Positions 54,185 to 62,568 of a stretch of 64,000 nucleotides of DNA are shown in pieces. The notes beneath the pieces were generated by a model that was given only the letters and a program-made list of their open reading frames with translations, was not told where the DNA came from and did no database searches. The position numbers and the translations under genes are program-made. Origin of the DNA: Acetothermia bacterium UBA3571 (GTDB lineage: Bacteria > Bipolaricaulota > Bipolaricaulia > Bipolaricaulales > Bipolaricaulaceae); the NCBI GenBank assembly GCA_002375995.1, contig DFNI01000041.1, positions 41,031 through 105,030 on the forward strand. Reading direction: 5' to 3'. Position 1 is the first letter of the stretch. The number at the start of each line of letters is the position of its first letter.

Positions 54185-54430
54185 TTGGCCGACATCGTGA
54201 TCCCTCCTTTGGGGGAAGTGGAGGAGGTGCGGGTGGTGCGGTGGCTCCACGAGGTGGGGGATGAGGTCCAGGCCGGCGAGGCCGTGGCCGAAGTAGAGTC
54301 GCAGAAGGCAACCTTCGTTATCGAAGCTCCGGTCGCGGGGAGGCTTTTCGCCATCCTGGTTCCCGAGGGGAAGGCCGCGGCGCCGGGCGAGGTGATCGGG
54401 AAGATCGCGGAGCGGGAAGGGGAGCGATGA
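54185..54430 (+). CDS. Stand-alone lipoyl-domain carrier protein
   Basis: An 81-residue single biotinyl/lipoyl domain: ADIVIPPLGEVEEV, the turn VGDEVQAGEAVAEVESQKAT with lipoyl-acceptor Lys41, and APVAGRLFAILVPEGKAAAP. It lacks the E2 catalytic and E1-binding domains of 2-oxoacid dehydrogenases and is not GcvH-like. TTG 54185 follows AAGGAGGTGACG; a TAGAAT box lies at 54157-54162. It overlaps lipB by 4 nt and starts an operon of lipB, lipA and lplA, so it is probably the lipoate-bearing substrate of those enzymes. Which enzyme complex it serves is unknown. Confidence 0.8.
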   Translation: MADIVIPPLGEVEEVRVVRWLHEVGDEVQAGEAVAEVESQKATFVIEAPVAGRLFAILVPEGKAAAPGEVIGKIAEREGER

Positions 54431-55098
54431 GGGAGGTCCGCTGGATCCCCCTAGGCCGGGTCCGCTTCCGGGAGGCCCTGGAGCTCCAACGGCGTCTGCA
54501 TTCCCTGCGACGCCGGGGTGAGTTACCCGATCTCGTGCTGTCGCTAGAGCACGAGCCTGTGATCACCCTGGGGCGATCCGCCGATCCCCGGCACATCCTA
54601 GGGGATCCCGTGGCCCTCCAGGCCTCCGGGGTGGAGGTGGCCGAGGCCGAGCGGGGCGGGGACGTGACCTACCATGGACCCGGACAGCTCGTGCTATACC
54701 CCATCCTGGACCTGCGGGGCTTCGAGCGGAGCATCAAGTGGTACGTCTGGGCCCTGGAGGAAGTAATGCTCCGGGTGGCGGCCGACTACGGGATCCGCGC
54801 CGGGCGACTCCCCGGTCGTCCCGGGATCTGGGTGGGGAACGGGAAGCTCGGCGCAGTGGGGGTGTACGTGCGGGGTTGGGTCACCATGCACGGCCTCGCC
54901 CTGAACGTGGCGCCGAACCTGGACCATTTCCGCCTCATCGTCCCCTGCGGGATTCACGGTGCGGAGGCCACCTCCATCGCCGCCCTCCTGGGGAGGGAGG
55001 TCCCGCTGGAGGAGGTCGATGAGCGGGCGCGGGATGCGTTTGCACGGGTCTTCGGGGCCCGGGTGGCCCCGGCGGATGTCGAGGTGGTGACGGGATGA
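54427..55098 (+). CDS. lipB: Octanoyl-[acyl carrier protein]:protein octanoyltransferase LipB
   Basis: 223 residues. The acyl-thioester Cys174 (IVPCGIHGAEATS) and the catalytic Lys140 (NGKLGAVGVYVR) are present, as is the ERGGDVTYHGPGQLVLYPI signature. It moves octanoate from ACP onto lipoyl-domain lysines. Start and stop overlap the carrier gene and lipA by 4 nt each, so the three are translationally coupled. Confidence 0.95.
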   Translation: MREVRWIPLGRVRFREALELQRRLHSLRRRGELPDLVLSLEHEPVITLGRSADPRHILGDPVALQASGVEVAEAERGGDVTYHGPGQLVLYPILDLRGFERSIKWYVWALEEVMLRVAADYGIRAGRLPGRPGIWVGNGKLGAVGVYVRGWVTMHGLALNVAPNLDHFRLIVPCGIHGAEATSIAALLGREVPLEEVDERARDAFARVFGARVAPADVEVVTG

Positions 55099-55955
55099 AG
55101 CCCGCGTGGCTCAAGGTTACAGTGGCCGAAGTCGGGGCGGTGGAGGGGATGCGGGAAATCCTCTCCCGCTACGGGCTGCACACGGTGTGCCAGTCCGCCC
55201 GCTGTCCTAACCTCCCCCGCTGCTGGGGCGCGGGCACGGCCACTTTCATGATCCTGGGGGATGTGTGTACCCGCAGGTGCCGGTTCTGCGCCACGCGGAC
55301 TGGCTGGCCGGGGGGGTGGGTGGATGGGGAGGAACCGGAGCGGCTGGGCCGAGCGGTGGCGGAGCTCGGACTCTCCTACGTGGTCCTCACCTCCGTGGAC
55401 CGGGACGATCTCCCCGATGGGGGGGCAACCCACTGGGCGCGCTGCATCCGCGCCGTCAAGGAGGCCCGGCCCGGCGTTCTGGTGGAAGCCTTGATCCCTG
55501 ATTTCTCCGGCGACCAAAGTTCTCTTGCCGAGGTCCTTCGGGCAGAGCCCGACGTGGTGGGACACAACCTGGAGACGGTCCGCCGCCTCACCCCCTCGGT
55601 CCGGGACCCCCGGGCATCCTATGAGCTCTCCCTAGAAGTGCTGCGTAGGGTAAAGGAACTTTCCCCCCGCACGATCACGAAATCTTCTCTCCTCCTCGGC
55701 CTGGGGGAGACCGAGGATGAGGTGCGGGGAGCCCTCCGGGACATGCGGGAAGCGGGGGTGGATATCGTGGTCCTGGGCCAGTACCTGCGGCCGGGGCCCG
55801 AGCAGTTGCCGGTGGCCCGGTATCTCCCTCCGGAGGAGTATGCTCGATGGGAAGCGGAGGTTCGGCGGATGGGCTTCCGGGCCGTGGTGGCGGGGCCCTT
55901 GGTGCGGACGTCGTTCCGCGCCGCCGAGGTGTATTGGGAGCTCGTATGCGGGTGA
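55095..55955 (+). CDS. lipA: Lipoyl synthase LipA
   Basis: A 286-residue radical SAM enzyme that inserts two sulfurs into protein-bound octanoate. The auxiliary-cluster cysteines C32, C37 and C43 lie in VCQSARCPNLPRCW and the radical SAM cysteines C58, C62 and C65 in DVCTRRCRFCA. The conserved C-terminal arginine-serine element is RTSFRAAE. It overlaps lipB by 4 nt and lplA by 10 nt. Confidence 0.95.
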   Translation: MKPAWLKVTVAEVGAVEGMREILSRYGLHTVCQSARCPNLPRCWGAGTATFMILGDVCTRRCRFCATRTGWPGGWVDGEEPERLGRAVAELGLSYVVLTSVDRDDLPDGGATHWARCIRAVKEARPGVLVEALIPDFSGDQSSLAEVLRAEPDVVGHNLETVRRLTPSVRDPRASYELSLEVLRRVKELSPRTITKSSLLLGLGETEDEVRGALRDMREAGVDIVVLGQYLRPGPEQLPVARYLPPEEYARWEAEVRRMGFRAVVAGPLVRTSFRAAEVYWELVCG

Positions 55956-56665
55956 TACTGGATCTCTCGTTGCGGGATCCGGCGGAGAACCTGGCGCTGG
56001 AGGAGGCAATCCTCAGGAGCTACGGGGCGGACAAGGTCCCCCCTACCCTCCGGATCTGGCGAAATCCCCGGTGTGTAGTGATCGGCCGGGGGCAGCGTCC
56101 TGAAGACGAGGCCGATCTCGATTTCTGTCGCCGCTACCGCATCCCCGTGGTGAGGCGTCCAAGCGGCGGTGGGGCCGTTTACCACCACCCCGGGAACCTG
56201 AACTTCTCCTTGTTCCTTCCGCTGGACGGGCCGTGGCGGGACGTGAAGCGGGCCCACGAGGCGGTGGGTGAGCTCTTGGCCGAGGCCCTGGAAGGGAAAT
56301 TCGGGTTGCGGGCGGAGTTCACGGAGGGTTCTCTGTTCGTGGAGGGGATCAAGGTCTCTGGTATGGCCCAATACCGGCACCGGGGCCTCCTCTATCATGG
56401 GACCCTCCTTCTGTGGGACGATCGGGTGCCGATGGACAGGGTGCTTTTGGCGCTGCGGCCGGGGTATTCCCCCTCTGGGGTCCCCTCGCGGCCGAGCCCC
56501 ACCGGTTCCCTCTCGGGGCTCGTGGGGAGGGAGGTGAGCGTGGAAGAGGGCGTGAGGCTTTTGCTTTCCGCGTTCAAGCCCCTGGGACGCTACGGCAGGG
56601 GGGAGGTCTCCCTGCGGGAGTGGGCCTTGGCTTGGTCCCTCCTCCCCGAATACCGCGCGCTTTGA
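55946..56665 (+). CDS. lplA: Lipoate-protein ligase LplA
   Basis: A 239-residue ligase with the family strings VVRRPSGGGAVYHHPGNLNF and the lysine motif GIKVSGMAQYRHRGLLYHGT, which bind lipoyl-AMP. The large C-terminal accessory domain of E. coli LplA is missing, so it may be a smaller LplA/LipM-type enzyme (octanoyl or lipoyl transferase). It lets the cell attach free lipoate while LipB/LipA make it anew. It overlaps lipA by 10 nt and the next gene by 1 nt. Confidence 0.85.
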   Translation: MRVILDLSLRDPAENLALEEAILRSYGADKVPPTLRIWRNPRCVVIGRGQRPEDEADLDFCRRYRIPVVRRPSGGGAVYHHPGNLNFSLFLPLDGPWRDVKRAHEAVGELLAEALEGKFGLRAEFTEGSLFVEGIKVSGMAQYRHRGLLYHGTLLLWDDRVPMDRVLLALRPGYSPSGVPSRPSPTGSLSGLVGREVSVEEGVRLLLSAFKPLGRYGRGEVSLREWALAWSLLPEYRAL

Positions 56666-57231
56666 TGGATCGCGCCCCTTCCGCGCGCGATCTTGCCGTC
56701 GTGCGCTGGCAAATAGGGCGATCCCCCAGAGGGCTGGTGGCCATCGCCCAGGATTGCCCCCACGGTTACCCCCAGGTCACGGTGAATAGGCCCCTTCTTC
56801 GCAACGGTTCCGGGTTCGAGGTCTTCCCCACCCTGTTCTGGCTCACCTGTCCGTATCTCGTGCGGGAGGTAGGGAAGCTCGAGGCCCGGGGCTTGGTCAA
56901 GGAGTTCGAGGCGAGGATCTCCCGGGAGCCCGCGCTCCGGGAGGCTTACCTCCGGGCCCACGGAGAATACCGGCGGGAAAGGCTCTCCCTTTTGAGCCCG
57001 GAAGAGAAGGAATTCCTCCGGGAAGTGGGCGCGTGGGGCGCGGTGGAGACGGGGATCGCCGGGCTCAGGAACCCCGTGCGGGTGAAGTGTCTCCACGCGC
57101 AGTTGGCCCACTACTTGGCCCGGGGGGATAACCCGGTGGGGGAGGAAGTGGCCCGGATGCTCCCCGCGCTCCACTGCCCGGACCGCCTCTGTGACCGAGC
57201 CCTCCCCGACCTAGAACCGGGCCCCCACTGA
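56665..57231 (+). CDS. DUF501 family protein
   Basis: 188 residues. The DUF501 pattern is clear: QIGRSPRGLVAIAQDCPHGY, then PTLFWLTCPYLVREVGKLEA, and GIAGLRNPVRVKCLHAQLAH YLARGDNPVG with conserved cysteines and a histidine. The family occurs in many bacteria, often near cell-division or enolase genes; its function is unknown. It is joined to lplA by a TGATG overlap and is the last gene of the lipoyl operon. Confidence 0.88.
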   Translation: MDRAPSARDLAVVRWQIGRSPRGLVAIAQDCPHGYPQVTVNRPLLRNGSGFEVFPTLFWLTCPYLVREVGKLEARGLVKEFEARISREPALREAYLRAHGEYRRERLSLLSPEEKEFLREVGAWGAVETGIAGLRNPVRVKCLHAQLAHYLARGDNPVGEEVARMLPALHCPDRLCDRALPDLEPGPH

Positions 57232-57235
57232 ACGC

Positions 57236-57241
57236 TATAAT
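57236..57241 (+). promoter_or_regulatory. -10 box of the tRNA-Leu gene
   Basis: Perfect TATAAT 8 nt before the mature tRNA 5' end; no clear -35 box. Confidence 0.5.
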
Positions 57242-57249
57242 CCAGTTGG

Positions 57250-57333
57250 GCCGAGGTGGCGGAATTGGCAGACGCGCGGGACTCAAAATCCCGTGCCCGT
57301 AAGGGCGTGTGGGTTCGACTCCCACCCTCGGCA
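57250..57333 (+). tRNA. tRNA-Leu (CAA)
   Basis: 84 nt. The acceptor pairs GCCGAGG with CCTCGGC plus discriminator A; the anticodon loop CTCAAAA reads CAA (codon UUG) on a CGGGA/TCCCG stem; a long variable arm (GCCCGTAAGGGC) marks the class II tRNA; the T-loop is GTTCGACTC. The 3' CCA is not encoded. A TATAAT box lies just upstream. Confidence 0.97.
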
Positions 57334-57341
57334 CAAATTAG

Positions 57342-57896
57342 ATGAGAAAGCTCGTGCTCCTTTTTTATTGGCTTTTGGGGCGGCGGCGCTTTTGGCAGTA
57401 TTACACCAACGTCACCTGGAGCACCTGTCCGGAGTGTCTGGGCCTCCACGGCCGGATTGCCCCTGATCCCTCCCGATTCCCCGCACGGGACGACGGTTGT
57501 CCCCGGGAGGTGCTCCCCTTCTCCGTGTGGGAGCTTCCGGAGTACAAGGAAAAGGCTCGCAGGATGCGGGAGCTCGCCCAAGCGGAGCTTGCGCGCCGTG
57601 AGCTTTTCTCCCAAGCGGTGAAGCTTTTGGAGACGGATCCCGAGCGGGCCCTGGAGCTCTTCGACAGGTCCGGGGAAATTGAGCTCTACCTCCCGGAGGT
57701 GGAACGGCTGGCGGAAGAGAAGAGGGCGTACCTTTCCGCTAACCCCGAGGTGAGGCGGCGGCTGGGGGAGATATTCCTTAAACGGTGGAGTGAAAAGTTC
57801 GGTAAGCCCCGGTATGAGGTGTGGCCGGAGAGGATGCGGATCGAGCGGGAGAAATGGGGGGAGAGGAGGATCCGCGAGCTCTTCCTCCAAACGTGA
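57342..57896 (+). CDS. Conserved hypothetical protein with a paired-cysteine motif
   Basis: 184 residues, charged and helical after residue 60. The N-terminus is basic and aromatic (LFYWLLGRRRFWQYY) and is followed by STCPECLGLHG...DDGCPREV, a C-x2-C...C arrangement that weakly recalls the zinc-like motif at the end of phage MuF-type proteins. I do not recognise the family. It starts 8 nt after the tRNA, and the ComEA-like gene begins inside its end, so the two are probably coexpressed. Confidence 0.6.
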   Translation: MRKLVLLFYWLLGRRRFWQYYTNVTWSTCPECLGLHGRIAPDPSRFPARDDGCPREVLPFSVWELPEYKEKARRMRELAQAELARRELFSQAVKLLETDPERALELFDRSGEIELYLPEVERLAEEKRAYLSANPEVRRRLGEIFLKRWSEKFGKPRYEVWPERMRIEREKWGERRIRELFLQT

Positions 57897-58248
57897 CAAC
57901 CGTTTTTGGATCGCGGCCTTTCTCGCGTTCCTCCTTGTGGTCTATGCGGGCATTAAGTTAATCCCCGGGCGCCCACCCAAGATCCCGCCCCTAAAGACCG
58001 TGACGGTGGAGGTTACCATTGTACCGGTGGAATTTCACGAACTTTCGCCCCTGGACATCAATTCCGCCACTGCTTCTGAGCTGGAGGAGCTACCCGGGAT
58101 CGGGCCAGAACTTGCGCGGAGGATCGTGGCTTACCGAGAGGCACATGGCCCCTTCCGTTCAGTGGAGGAGCTCCTGAACGTGCCCGGCATCGGCCCCGCA
58201 ACATTGGAGCGCATCCGGGAGCTGGTCACGGTAGGGGACGGGGAGTGA
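57814..58248 (+). CDS. comEA: ComEA-like membrane-anchored helix-hairpin-helix DNA-binding protein
   Basis: One membrane anchor (FWIAAFLAFLLVVYAGIKLI) is followed by a linker and a ComEA-type double helix-hairpin-helix: LDINSATASELEELPGIGPE, then VEELLNVPGIGPATLERIRE. It should bind DNA at the outer face of the inner membrane during uptake. The start is uncertain: ATG 57814 is the only usual codon near, yet the first ~30 residues are Gly/Ser/Arg-rich and overlap the previous gene by 83 nt, so a shorter protein is possible. No comEC is in the window. Confidence 0.8.
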   Translation: MRCGRRGCGSSGRNGGRGGSASSSSKRDNRFWIAAFLAFLLVVYAGIKLIPGRPPKIPPLKTVTVEVTIVPVEFHELSPLDINSATASELEELPGIGPELARRIVAYREAHGPFRSVEELLNVPGIGPATLERIRELVTVGDGE

Positions 58249-58251
58249 CCT

Positions 58252-59445
58252 TCACGGCACGGCCGCGGGGATCCCTGCCTCTATCCGGAAGACTTCCAGG
58301 GGCTCGCCCCCCAACGGTATGATCTCCCCTTCTTCCTCGCCCAGGGGGACCTTGGCCACGGGGATCATTTCCACCTGCACGGCGTTTTCCTCCACCGACA
58401 CCCGCAGGTAGTGGAGGATGCCCTCCGCCGCGAAAAGGGTGCCTTCCACAGGCTCTCCCAGGGGATAGGCGGGGGCCCCGCCGCCACCGGTGGTGAAGTA
58501 ATGCACCCCATCTCGGACGATGTGTTCGTAAGCGTGCACGTGTCCGCAGAAAACGGCGGTCACCCCCTTATCCCGGAAAATGGGATGCCACAGCTTGGCC
58601 AGCCCCTCGTTCCCGCCGTAGTGGGGATCGGAGCTGAAGAGGGGGTGGTGGAAGAAGACGAACTTGAAACGGGCTTCCTGGGAAAGGATCCCCTTCAGCC
58701 ATTCGGTTTCCTCCCGGAGCCCAGTGACCCCCAAAAACTGGGTATTGGAATCCAATCCCACGAAGAGCACGTCGCCCCAGCGGAAGGTCCACCATTGCTC
58801 CCCCGCCTTTCCCCCCGCGCCGGGGAGCTCGAACAGGCGGTAATAAGAGAAATGATTGCGTTCGTGGTTCCCGATCACGGGGAAGAAAGACATGGCCAAC
58901 AGGAGCTCCCGGGCGGAAGCGAAGAACTCGTTCCACTCCCTCGATATAGGCGAGGTCACGAGATCCCCTGTATGTACTACGAAGGAGGCTTCCTCCGCGG
59001 CCATCCGCCTGGCCACCATGTGATGCCGCGCATAGAAAGTGCGAGTATCCCCGTATACAAGGAAGAGGAAGGGCGTGAAGCCTTCGGGCGGGGTGTGGAA
59101 ATATCCGGGGGGCGACCGCTCCCCGGATCCGATTTCAATTGAATACACATAGGTGGCACCGGGGAGGAGGTCGGCGAGGGGGATATGATGTATTCCTCCC
59201 CCCACTTTGAAGGGTAACGAGGCGGTGAGCCCCATATCTGCGGGCCCGTATTCGATCAAGCCGCTCACCGGCCGGGAGACCTCGAATGAGATCACGGCGG
59301 TGTCCGCGGTGACGGCGGTCCATGGCCCTTTGACGAGGGCGGGCGCGTCCCCTCGGGCACTTGCACCGACGGGTAGAACCGCTGCCAGTACGGGAAGCGC
59401 TACGCCCAAGAAGCGCCCCACGTGACGCCACGTGCTTCGGGGCAT
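58252..59445 (-). CDS. Secreted purple-acid-phosphatase-like metallophosphoesterase
   Basis: 397 residues with a signal peptide. An N-terminal FnIII-like domain (TAVISFEVSRPVSGLIEYGP, then YVYSIEIG) precedes the metallophosphoesterase domain with all five motifs: YGDTR, HTGDLV, GNHERN, FFHHPLF and CGHVHAYEH. This is the purple acid phosphatase plan, cleaving phosphomonoesters outside the cytoplasm. ATG 59445 follows GGGGAGGTGAAAGC. It lies 26 nt after the nuclease gene, last in the Ugp-like transporter operon, which suggests phosphoester scavenging. Confidence 0.85.
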   Translation of the reverse strand: MPRSTWRHVGRFLGVALPVLAAVLPVGASARGDAPALVKGPWTAVTADTAVISFEVSRPVSGLIEYGPADMGLTASLPFKVGGGIHHIPLADLLPGATYVYSIEIGSGERSPPGYFHTPPEGFTPFLFLVYGDTRTFYARHHMVARRMAAEEASFVVHTGDLVTSPISREWNEFFASARELLLAMSFFPVIGNHERNHFSYYRLFELPGAGGKAGEQWWTFRWGDVLFVGLDSNTQFLGVTGLREETEWLKGILSQEARFKFVFFHHPLFSSDPHYGGNEGLAKLWHPIFRDKGVTAVFCGHVHAYEHIVRDGVHYFTTGGGGAPAYPLGEPVEGTLFAAEGILHYLRVSVEENAVQVEMIPVAKVPLGEEEGEIIPLGGEPLEVFRIEAGIPAAVP

Positions 59446-59471
59446 GCTTTCACCTCCCCTGGGATCCATGG

Positions 59472-60305
59472 CTATGCCCCCTCAATCCGGTGGATCTGTG
59501 GAGGGCCCCATAACTCGATCATCGGTCCCGTAGGGGTCCACAGCAGCACCCCTGAGATCTCCATCTCCGCTCCGGCCACGATTCGCTTTAACAGCCCCGA
59601 GTCCTCGAAACGCTGGAGCCTTTCCGCCGGGATGAAGAGGCGAAATCCACCTTCGCATAGGATTTTCATCCCGTCCCATGAGGCCTCAAGGCCCTCGACC
59701 CTCACCCGGATCGTCACACCTTCGAGCACGTATTTGAGGGGCTCGGTATAGAGATCCGCCACGGTGATCACCCCGGGGTATCGGCCCCACATGCCACGGC
59801 GATTGGCGACGGCCTCAACCCATAGGTCGCGGAGGTATTCCTCATATCTCTCTGTTCCCACGAAAAGCAAATCGGCAGCCCCGGAACGCACCAGCTCCCC
59901 GTTCACGAATATCCACCTTCCCCCTCTGCGTACATACACGTAGGCGAGGAGGCGGCCGTAACCATCGCGTTCGGTATCGCACACTACCTCCAGCCTCACG
60001 CTGCGGTGGGCGATCAAGCGGAAGAGGTGGTACTTGGCCTCCTGGGCGTAATACTCGGAGAGGGAGAGTTCCGGGGCATCGATTCCGAGGAGCCTCACGC
60101 GTTCATATCGAGACAGACGCGTCCCACATATGGTTTCGGGGTGATTCGGTCCCAAATAGACCTCAATGGTGTCGCCGTCGTAGATCCTCACCACCCGGGC
60201 ATCGAGCTCCGCCCGGGTCGCGTCGGGTAGGTCGGCCTCATCGCTGGAGGCCCACAGGGCTACATGTAGGCAGAGACCGATGATTAAGGCGGTAAAAAAA
60301 CGCAT
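59472..60305 (-). CDS. Secreted staphylococcal-nuclease-like (thermonuclease) protein
   Basis: 277 residues with a signal peptide (FFTALIIGLCLHVALWASS). The SNase fold is marked by ARVVRIYDGDTIEVYLG, VRLLGIDAPELSLSEYYAQE and DGYGRLLAYVYV, holding the calcium aspartates and catalytic Arg and Glu. The last ~100 residues (VLEGVTIRVRVEGLEASWDG) form a second OB-like domain. ATG 60305 is separated from the permease stop by one base. A secreted nuclease in an importer operon points to use of extracellular nucleic acid. Confidence 0.82.
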   Translation of the reverse strand: MRFFTALIIGLCLHVALWASSDEADLPDATRAELDARVVRIYDGDTIEVYLGPNHPETICGTRLSRYERVRLLGIDAPELSLSEYYAQEAKYHLFRLIAHRSVRLEVVCDTERDGYGRLLAYVYVRRGGRWIFVNGELVRSGAADLLFVGTERYEEYLRDLWVEAVANRRGMWGRYPGVITVADLYTEPLKYVLEGVTIRVRVEGLEASWDGMKILCEGGFRLFIPAERLQRFEDSGLLKRIVAGAEMEISGVLLWTPTGPMIELWGPPQIHRIEGA

Positions 60306-60306
60306 G

Positions 60307-61236
60307 TTATCCCCCGTAGAAGACCCATCGCCGGGAGAGGCGGAACTGGATCAGGGTGAGGAGGAAAATGATCCCGAAGAGCACGTAAGCCGCGGCCGAG
60401 GCCATGCCCATATAAAATTCACGAAATGCCTTTTCATAAATGTAGAAAACGATGGTCATCGCGGAATCCCTGGGCCCTGGGTTCCCCACGAACAGGATGA
60501 AGACCTGGGTGAAGAGTTGAAAAGCTCCGATTATGGAAATGATGAGGAGGAAGAAGATCTGAGGGGTCAGGAGGGGTACGGTTATGTGCCGGAACAGGTG
60601 CCAGGCGTTGGCCCCGTCCACTTTGGCCGCATCATAGTACTGTCGGTCGATGTTTTGGAGCCCCGCGAGGAGGATGATGGCCTGATATCCCACATATTGC
60701 CAGACCCCGATTATGATAAGGATGGGAATGGCCAATTCAGGTCGGTTCAGCCAATCCACGGGCCCCAGGTTTACCTCCAGCCCCACCCGCCCCAGGGCCT
60801 TCTCGAGGAGCTCGAGGAGATAATTCAGGAGGCCATAATCACGATCGTAAATCCACCTCCACACCACCGTGGCGGCCACCATGGGGGTGATATAGGGGAT
60901 GAAAAACGCCACCCGGGCGATCACCCGCCCACGAATTCGGGAGTTCAAAAGCACCGCCACCAGGATAGCCAAAGCCAGGGTGATGGGAACGGAGCCCAGG
61001 ACGTAATAGCTCGTATTGCGCAGGGCCATCCAAAACGCCCGGTCACCGATGAGTTTGAGGTAATTACCGAAACCCACGAAAGTTTTGGCCCCGATGACGG
61101 GCCAACGGTAAAGACTGATCTGGAAAGCACGTACCACGGGATAGAAGGTAAATACCCCCAGGACTACAAATGCGGGCAGGAGATAGAGGTATGCCTCTAC
61201 GTTCTCCCGGATCCGTTTACCCAGACGGCTGCGCAC
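60307..61236 (-). CDS. CUT1-family ABC permease, UgpA/MalF-like
   Basis: A 309-residue permease with six helices. The coupling motif is DGANAWHLFRHITVPLLTP and the N-terminal segment is AYLYLLPAFVVLGVFTFYPV. It pairs with the UgpE/MalG-like permease at 62569-63477 and is coded after the binding protein, from which a perfect palindromic hairpin separates it. The substrate may be glycerol-3-phosphate, a glycerophosphodiester or a sugar. Confidence 0.88.
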   Translation of the reverse strand: MRSRLGKRIRENVEAYLYLLPAFVVLGVFTFYPVVRAFQISLYRWPVIGAKTFVGFGNYLKLIGDRAFWMALRNTSYYVLGSVPITLALAILVAVLLNSRIRGRVIARVAFFIPYITPMVAATVVWRWIYDRDYGLLNYLLELLEKALGRVGLEVNLGPVDWLNRPELAIPILIIIGVWQYVGYQAIILLAGLQNIDRQYYDAAKVDGANAWHLFRHITVPLLTPQIFFLLIISIIGAFQLFTQVFILFVGNPGPRDSAMTIVFYIYEKAFREFYMGMASAAAYVLFGIIFLLTLIQFRLSRRWVFYGG

Positions 61237-61259
61237 TTTCCTCCTCGTGCGGGGTCCAC

Positions 61260-61287
61260 GGGCGGGGCCTCGATCGAGGCCCCGCCC
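61260..61287. repeat. Perfect 28-bp intercistronic palindrome
   Basis: The half-site GGGCGGGGCCTCGA is followed at once by its complement. It lies just after the binding-protein stop. There is no T-run on the minus strand, so it more likely protects the upstream message from decay than ends transcription. Confidence 0.75.
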
Positions 61288-61296
61288 GAACTCGTT

Positions 61297-62505
61297 TTAC
61301 TTGAGGTACTCCTCCTCGATGGTCTCATCGGCCCACTGGAGGGCCTCTTCCGGGGTCATGTCCCCAAGGAGCACCGCTTCGAGCATGTCGCCGATCACTC
61401 CGCGGATAGAGTACCACTTGGGATGGTTGGGGTAGGTAAACCCGTGGAATGCCTGTTCGGTTACAGCCACCCGCTCGGGATGTTCCGCCATGTAGGCTTT
61501 CCATTCCTCGGAAGCGATGGCGCTTTTGCGGAAGGGAATGTAGCCGGTGCCTTTGGCCCATGCCATGTGGGCCTCGGGTGAAAGCAGATAGAGGACGTAT
61601 TTGAGGGCGGCTTCGCGCTGTGCCGCATCGGTGTTCAGGGCGAAGATCCCCACATCGGTACCCATATAAATGGAGTCGTTGTTGACTGGTCCTTTGGGGA
61701 GGACGGCGGTGTTCCAATTGACTTTGCCCTCGGCCGCTCGGGCCACGTAGGGGATCCCCGCCACCGATCCGATGTACATCGCGATCTTACCGGATCCGAA
61801 GGGGCCAGATAGATAGCCCGTTTGGTAGAGGCTGGTGGCCTTGAGCTCGAGGAGGAAGTTGAGCGCGGCGAGTCCAGGTTCGGAATAAAGGAGCGATTCG
61901 GTCATATCCTCCGAGAAGAATCTGCCCCCGGCCTGCCAGAACGGCGTGGTGAACATCTCTGGATAGGGCCGAAGCCCGAACCCATACCGCTCAGGGGTGC
62001 CGTCCCCGTCCTCGTCCACGGTGAGGTTTCTGGCCATCTCAATGAGTTCCTCCCAGGTGGTGGGAGGCTCGGGCACGAGGTCGGTATTGTAGAAGAGGAT
62101 CAAAGTGGATTTATTAAACGGAAGAGTAAGGAGTTTACCGTCGAAATAGCACGCTTGCAACAGTTTTTCGGGTATGTCAGCGAGGATCTCCGGGGGGACG
62201 AGGTCGTCCAGGGGGAGCAAAGCGTCCTTATAAGCCGCGGCCACCCAGTCGGCATAAAACTGGGCCAGCGTGGGCGGTTGCATGGCGGCCGCCGCCGCGA
62301 TCAGCTTGGTATTGAGATCGCCGTATCCACCCTGCCCTACAAGCTTCACCACGATGTCGGGATTCTTTTCCATGAATTCAGCGGTGATAGCCTCCAAGGT
62401 TTCCAGGTGACCGCCGCGCATGGCGTGCCAGAACTCGATCTCAACCTGACCCAGACCCAGGACTCCGATGAGCAAGAACGCCAACACACCAATGGTCTTG
62501 CGCAT
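61297..62505 (-). CDS. Family-1 solute-binding protein, UgpB-like
   Basis: 402 residues with a signal peptide (LAFLLIGVLGLGQ). The mature protein opens VEIEFWHAMRGGHLETLEAI; the FWHAM start is common in UgpB (glycerol-3-phosphate) and related CUT1 binding proteins. LTLPFNKSTLILFYNTDLVP and ERYGFGLRPYPEMFTTPFWQ follow in family order. It lies between the two permease genes. Because the operon also encodes a secreted nuclease and phosphatase, the ligand could be a phosphorylated or nucleic-acid-derived compound. Confidence 0.85.
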   Translation of the reverse strand: MRKTIGVLAFLLIGVLGLGQVEIEFWHAMRGGHLETLEAITAEFMEKNPDIVVKLVGQGGYGDLNTKLIAAAAAMQPPTLAQFYADWVAAAYKDALLPLDDLVPPEILADIPEKLLQACYFDGKLLTLPFNKSTLILFYNTDLVPEPPTTWEELIEMARNLTVDEDGDGTPERYGFGLRPYPEMFTTPFWQAGGRFFSEDMTESLLYSEPGLAALNFLLELKATSLYQTGYLSGPFGSGKIAMYIGSVAGIPYVARAAEGKVNWNTAVLPKGPVNNDSIYMGTDVGIFALNTDAAQREAALKYVLYLLSPEAHMAWAKGTGYIPFRKSAIASEEWKAYMAEHPERVAVTEQAFHGFTYPNHPKWYSIRGVIGDMLEAVLLGDMTPEEALQWADETIEEEYLK

Positions 62506-62568
62506 GTCGCACCTCCTGAAGGCGTTTTTTGTAACCCAACACCCGCTTTTGGCCTGTATCTCACCTCC

